Positions 6,967 through 9,462 of a stretch of DNA of 9,462 bases are shown one piece after another; the first letter of the stretch is position 1, and every line of letters begins with the position of its first letter. The stretch is from an uncultured bacterium (GTDB lineage: Bacteria; Bacillota_I; Bacilli_A; RF39; UBA660): NCBI GenBank assembly GCA_949285775.1, contig CASEAD010000071.1, positions 1 through 9,462 of the forward strand, read 5' to 3'. The notes below the pieces were generated by a model that searched no databases, was not told where the DNA came from, and saw only the letters and a program-made list of their open reading frames with translations. Position numbers and translations under genes: made by a program.

Positions 6967-7977
6967 TTAAGGTTCAAGTTCTTCACCACTACCAGCAGCA
7001 CTAATGAAACCACTTACACCAGTAGTACCATCACCAGTTGTAACATTTATAGAACCCTGAAATAAAGAATTTTCATCTTCTGGTTGAGCAGTAGTCAAAT
7101 TATGAATATATAAAACAATAGCATAAGTCCTTGTTTCACCACTACCAATCTCAACACCATTAGCAATCTCCGTACTTCTCATAGAAATATCTGTTGTATC
7201 CGCTGTACCATCTTCCACTCTAACCAAAGGCCTATCAACAGCGTCAGCTTCACTATCACCAGAAGAATATTTTAACAATTGTTTAGAAACACCCTTTCTA
7301 TTTACATATATAGCCGTATACTCTTGTGGCTCCAAAGGAGTACTACCATTCATTACAGTAAGCTCTTCCGGATCACCCTCCTGATTATTATTCTCCGTAG
7401 AATTATAATCATCTGAATTACCTATTGACAACTCATAAGCCATAGCTTGTAAATTAGTAAAAGTATTAAGATAACTAGCTACACTAAAAGTCATAGTCTG
7501 AGGTGATGCATTATCATTAATTACCTGAAAAACATAAACACTACAAACTGAATTTCCATAATCATCAACACACATCGTATTATTTAAACCTTCAACATAA
7601 TTAGTAACAGTCTTCGCCTCATCTACACTCTCATCAGCACAGTCAACCTCTACACTCTCACTATTATAACATGTCTGAACTTGTCTTCTTGTAGTATCAT
7701 CTTGTTGAGCAAAAGCATACTGAACTATAGGAGTATCTACAGGAATTAAATCAGTCTTACTCCAAGCAGTCTCATAACTCAAAAGAGATAAACTCAAAGA
7801 TGTTGACCCAGTAGTTATAGAATTATTAGCACTAGCAGCCGTAGCAGCAAAATACGCAAACGTTGCTCCCACAGCCATTATTATAAATACAGCAAGTGCA
7901 ATTACACCATAAAAAAGACCCCTACCCTTTCTTTCATTATTCTTTATTACACCATCATTTACTTGATTACTATCCAT
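6967..7977 (-). CDS. large TasA-like SipW-dependent secreted protein with cysteine pairs
   Basis: This 336-residue protein has a short charged N-terminus with NERKGRG, a hydrophobic segment (about 20-43) ending VGATFAYFAA, and then STSLSLSL, the usual layout of SipW-dependent TasA/camelysin-like proteins. Four Cys fall in two near pairs: 103/113 and 136/145, the latter in CVDDYGNSVCSVYVF, closely matching the motif in the 305-residue protein. The block LNTFTNLQAMAYELS and the ending YAIVLYI...FQGSINVTTGDG are shared with the other members. An Asn/Asp/Glu-rich insert at about 185-265 separates them and may be a surface loop. The C-terminus is short and polar (GSGEELEP), with no LPXTG sorting signal. 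ATG 7977 has AGGAGG seven bases upstream. It has its own promoter and a strong terminator, suggesting high or separately controlled expression. It may be the major subunit of a surface fibre, but this is inference from family and order only. Confidence 0.87.
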   Translation of the reverse strand: MDSNQVNDGVIKNNERKGRGLFYGVIALAVFIIMAVGATFAYFAATAASANNSITTGSTSLSLSLLSYETAWSKTDLIPVDTPIVQYAFAQQDDTTRRQVQTCYNSESVEVDCADESVDEAKTVTNYVEGLNNTMCVDDYGNSVCSVYVFQVINDNASPQTMTFSVASYLNTFTNLQAMAYELSIGNSDDYNSTENNNQEGDPEELTVMNGSTPLEPQEYTAIYVNRKGVSKQLLKYSSGDSEADAVDRPLVRVEDGTADTTDISMRSTEIANGVEIGSGETRTYAIVLYIHNLTTAQPEDENSLFQGSINVTTGDGTTGVSGFISAAGSGEELEP

Positions 7978-8004
7978 ATACTATCCTCCTCATATTATAA
8001 ACAA

Positions 8005-8033
8005 AGTATAACAAAAAAACTTGTAAAAATCAA
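8005..8033 (-). promoter_or_regulatory. promoter of the 336-residue TasA-like protein gene
   Basis: Minus-strand -35 TTGATT (8028-8033), 17 bases, then -10 TATACT (8005-8010, five of six) preceded by TGT, an extended -10. The ATG at 7977 follows after about 28 bases with a strong ribosome binding site. The -35 lies inside the hairpin arm of the mutM terminator candidate. Confidence 0.7.
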
Positions 8034-8035
8034 GT
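8012..8035 (-). terminator. weak intrinsic terminator candidate after mutM
   Basis: Minus strand: ACTTG, a seven-base loop, CAAGT, then seven T (8012-8018). The stem is only five pairs, so termination may be partial, allowing some mutM transcripts to continue into the surface-protein genes. It starts about 25 bases after the mutM stop and shares bases with the next promoter. Confidence 0.45.
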
Positions 8036-8060
8036 AATCTTCACATAAATTATTATTTTT

Positions 8061-8882
8061 CTATTTCTGACATTTAGAACAATAATAAGTCCCCCTTCCA
8101 CCAACTTTAATTTTCATTATAATATTACCACATTTAGGACAAGCTTCTCCCTCTTTACAATGAACATTCAATTCCTGTTGAAACAAGCCATGAATACCAT
8201 TAACAGAAGTATAACTCCTTATTGTAGTACCACCCTTTTTTATAGCTTTTTCTAACACTACCTTAGTATATTTAATAATATTATCTAACTCTCTATCTCC
8301 AAGATCACATGCCCTCTTTAAAGGATCAATACCAGATAAAAATAATATCTCATCAGCATATATATTACCAATTCCTACAATAATACTCTGATCCAATATA
8401 ACGCTCTTAATAGCTAATCTTTTTTTCTTGTATTTATCTTTTAAATAACTAACAGTCAACTTATCATCCCAAGGCTCTAATCCCAAAGAAACAAGTGGAC
8501 CAATCTTCTTAATATCCTCTTTCCTAATAAGCCACATCTTCCCAAACTTCCTAACATCCATATACCTAAGTTCACTACCATCATCTAACTCAAATACAAT
8601 ATGTTCATGCTTATATACCTTCTCATCCTTATCTCTAAAAAAATACTTACCTTCCATCCTCAAATGAGACAATAAATAATAATCATCCAAAACAAATATC
8701 AACCACTTACCATATCTCTTAATATCCCTAATAACCTCCCCAATAATTTTCCTCTTAAAACTAGAAACATCAGGATACTCTATAACACCATCATAATATA
8801 TCCTTACCCCCTCTATCCTCTTACCAATTAACTTTAATTTTAAACTCCTCCTAACCGTCTCAACCTCAGGTAACTCTGGCAT
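8061..8882 (-). CDS. mutM: formamidopyrimidine-DNA glycosylase (Fpg/MutM)
   Basis: This bifunctional base-excision repair enzyme removes oxidised purines such as 8-oxoguanine and nicks the abasic site. The 273 residues match the usual 270 or so. It starts MPELPEVETV: Pro2, which becomes the N-terminal nucleophile, and Glu3 are present. Other expected residues are Lys59 (RYGKW), Met76, Arg111 and Phe113 (DVRKFG, the void-filling triad), Asn173 in GIGNIYADE, and a C-terminal zinc finger CPKC, 16 residues, CSKC (Cys248, 251, 268, 271) with Arg263. The start is ATG 8882; a longer reading from 8915 would bury the essential Pro and overlap the upstream gene. AAGGAG lies 10 bases before the ATG. The upstream gene ends 16 bases before it, so the two probably share a transcript. 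The TAG stop falls directly after the family's C-terminal CQK, showing that TAG is a true stop in this genome. Confidence 0.97.
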   Translation of the reverse strand: MPELPEVETVRRSLKLKLIGKRIEGVRIYYDGVIEYPDVSSFKRKIIGEVIRDIKRYGKWLIFVLDDYYLLSHLRMEGKYFFRDKDEKVYKHEHIVFELDDGSELRYMDVRKFGKMWLIRKEDIKKIGPLVSLGLEPWDDKLTVSYLKDKYKKKRLAIKSVILDQSIIVGIGNIYADEILFLSGIDPLKRACDLGDRELDNIIKYTKVVLEKAIKKGGTTIRSYTSVNGIHGLFQQELNVHCKEGEACPKCGNIIMKIKVGGRGTYYCSKCQK

Positions 8883-8898
8883 ATTATCACTACTCCTT

Positions 8899-9462
8899 CT
8901 ATCTACTCTTACCATTACTTATACTTATACCCAATTCCTTACAAGTAAGCCTCTCTCTATTACCATAAACATAAACCTCTTCATCAGTATCAAAACTAAC
9001 AGAAACATAGTCCATTATAATATAATAAATATCATCAGGATATATCACTCCATTTTTAGTAGTATACTCATAATCAATACCATTATCATATAAAGATATA
9101 GCACTCTTATCACCATTACTTACACAAGTAGCATTATATCCTATAACAGAATCATCATAACTTAACTTCCTATCTTCCCAATAAAACCCCGAACAATAAT
9201 CTAATTCTATTCCTAAATGATGAGGATTATTACTAACAATATTACTTAATATATTCTCCCAATACCTACTAAGTAACTTAATATCACTAACAGCAAAATC
9301 TAACCTACCATTATCATATAAATATTTAAACTTATCCCCATATAAAATTGCATACTCTTCATCACTAACACAATCAGTAACAAACTTATAAGTAACAATC
9401 TTTATCTCATCATCACTAATCCCTAATGTTCTCAAATAATTCATAAAAGTACCAACAGAATC
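8899..9462 (-). CDS. hypothetical protein, 5' end beyond the window
   Basis: I do not recognise this protein. The frame is open from the window edge (six residues, DSVGTF) through a Met at 9444 for 187 visible residues, ending in TAG. No ribosome binding site precedes that Met, so the real start is probably upstream and the gene is partial. The visible part is soluble-looking and rich in Tyr and Asp, with no membrane segment, and has Cys at scattered positions (such as YCSGFYWED and NATCVSN). DSVGTFMNYLRTLGISDDEIK looks like the helical end of a preceding domain, and the rest looks mixed alpha/beta. It lies 16 bases before mutM and probably belongs to the same operon, but nothing in the sequence ties it to DNA repair. 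Confidence 0.7.
   Translation of the reverse strand, partial: DSVGTFMNYLRTLGISDDEIKIVTYKFVTDCVSDEEYAILYGDKFKYLYDNGRLDFAVSDIKLLSRYWENILSNIVSNNPHHLGIELDYCSGFYWEDRKLSYDDSVIGYNATCVSNGDKSAISLYDNGIDYEYTTKNGVIYPDDIYYIIMDYVSVSFDTDEEVYVYGNRERLTCKELGISISNGKSR

Noticed and set aside
8061..8915. Longer mutM reading starting at 8915
   Set aside because: It would place 11 residues before the essential N-terminal Pro and overlap the upstream gene; ATG 8882 has a proper ribosome binding site.

Overview
The window is a very AT-rich stretch of a low-GC Gram-positive-type genome (Bacillota, possibly one of the uncultured small-genome Bacilli/Mollicutes-like lineages; this placement is inference). Evidence: strong AGGAGG-like ribosome binding sites, sigma-A-like promoters with extended -10 elements, U-tailed terminators, and relatives of Bacillus SipW/TasA. 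Every gene I can support lies on the minus strand, so transcription runs from the right end to the left end. No tRNA, rRNA, CRISPR array, insertion sequence or transposase was seen, and no gene-free stretch exceeds 300 bases.

Right end (about 8061-9462): a partial gene of unknown function followed closely by mutM (formamidopyrimidine-DNA glycosylase), whose catalytic and zinc-finger residues are all present. A weak terminator after mutM overlaps the promoter of the next gene.

Centre (about 2277-8035): a surface-protein export locus. Its core is an ER-type (Ser/His) signal peptidase of the SipW family (4059-5216) carrying an unusual cytoplasmic extension of about 190 residues. Three TasA/camelysin-like secreted proteins lie upstream (336, 305 and 187 residues), each with the GATFA-type SipW-dependent signal segment. 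A fourth, 590-residue protein follows the peptidase; it has six beta-rich repeats of about 55 residues and a TasA-like C-terminal domain. The 336- and 305-residue proteins each have their own promoter, and a strong terminator separates them. The 187-residue protein, the peptidase and the 590-residue protein form a tight operon. The obvious reading is that the peptidase matures the TasA-like proteins, which then build an extracellular fibre or coat. The particular set of substrates and the extended peptidase are the most interesting parts of the window.

Left end (1-2270): metK (S-adenosylmethionine synthetase) is preceded by a promoter, a 37-codon small ORF with a good ribosome binding site, and an intrinsic terminator ending one base before the metK ribosome binding site. 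That layout suggests transcription attenuation. Downstream of metK is a YhcG/DUF1016-type PD-(D/E)XK nuclease gene, interrupted by an in-frame TAG after codon 35 and cut by the window edge.

Of ten visible stop codons (counting the yhcG internal stop), seven are TAG, three are TAA and none is TGA.
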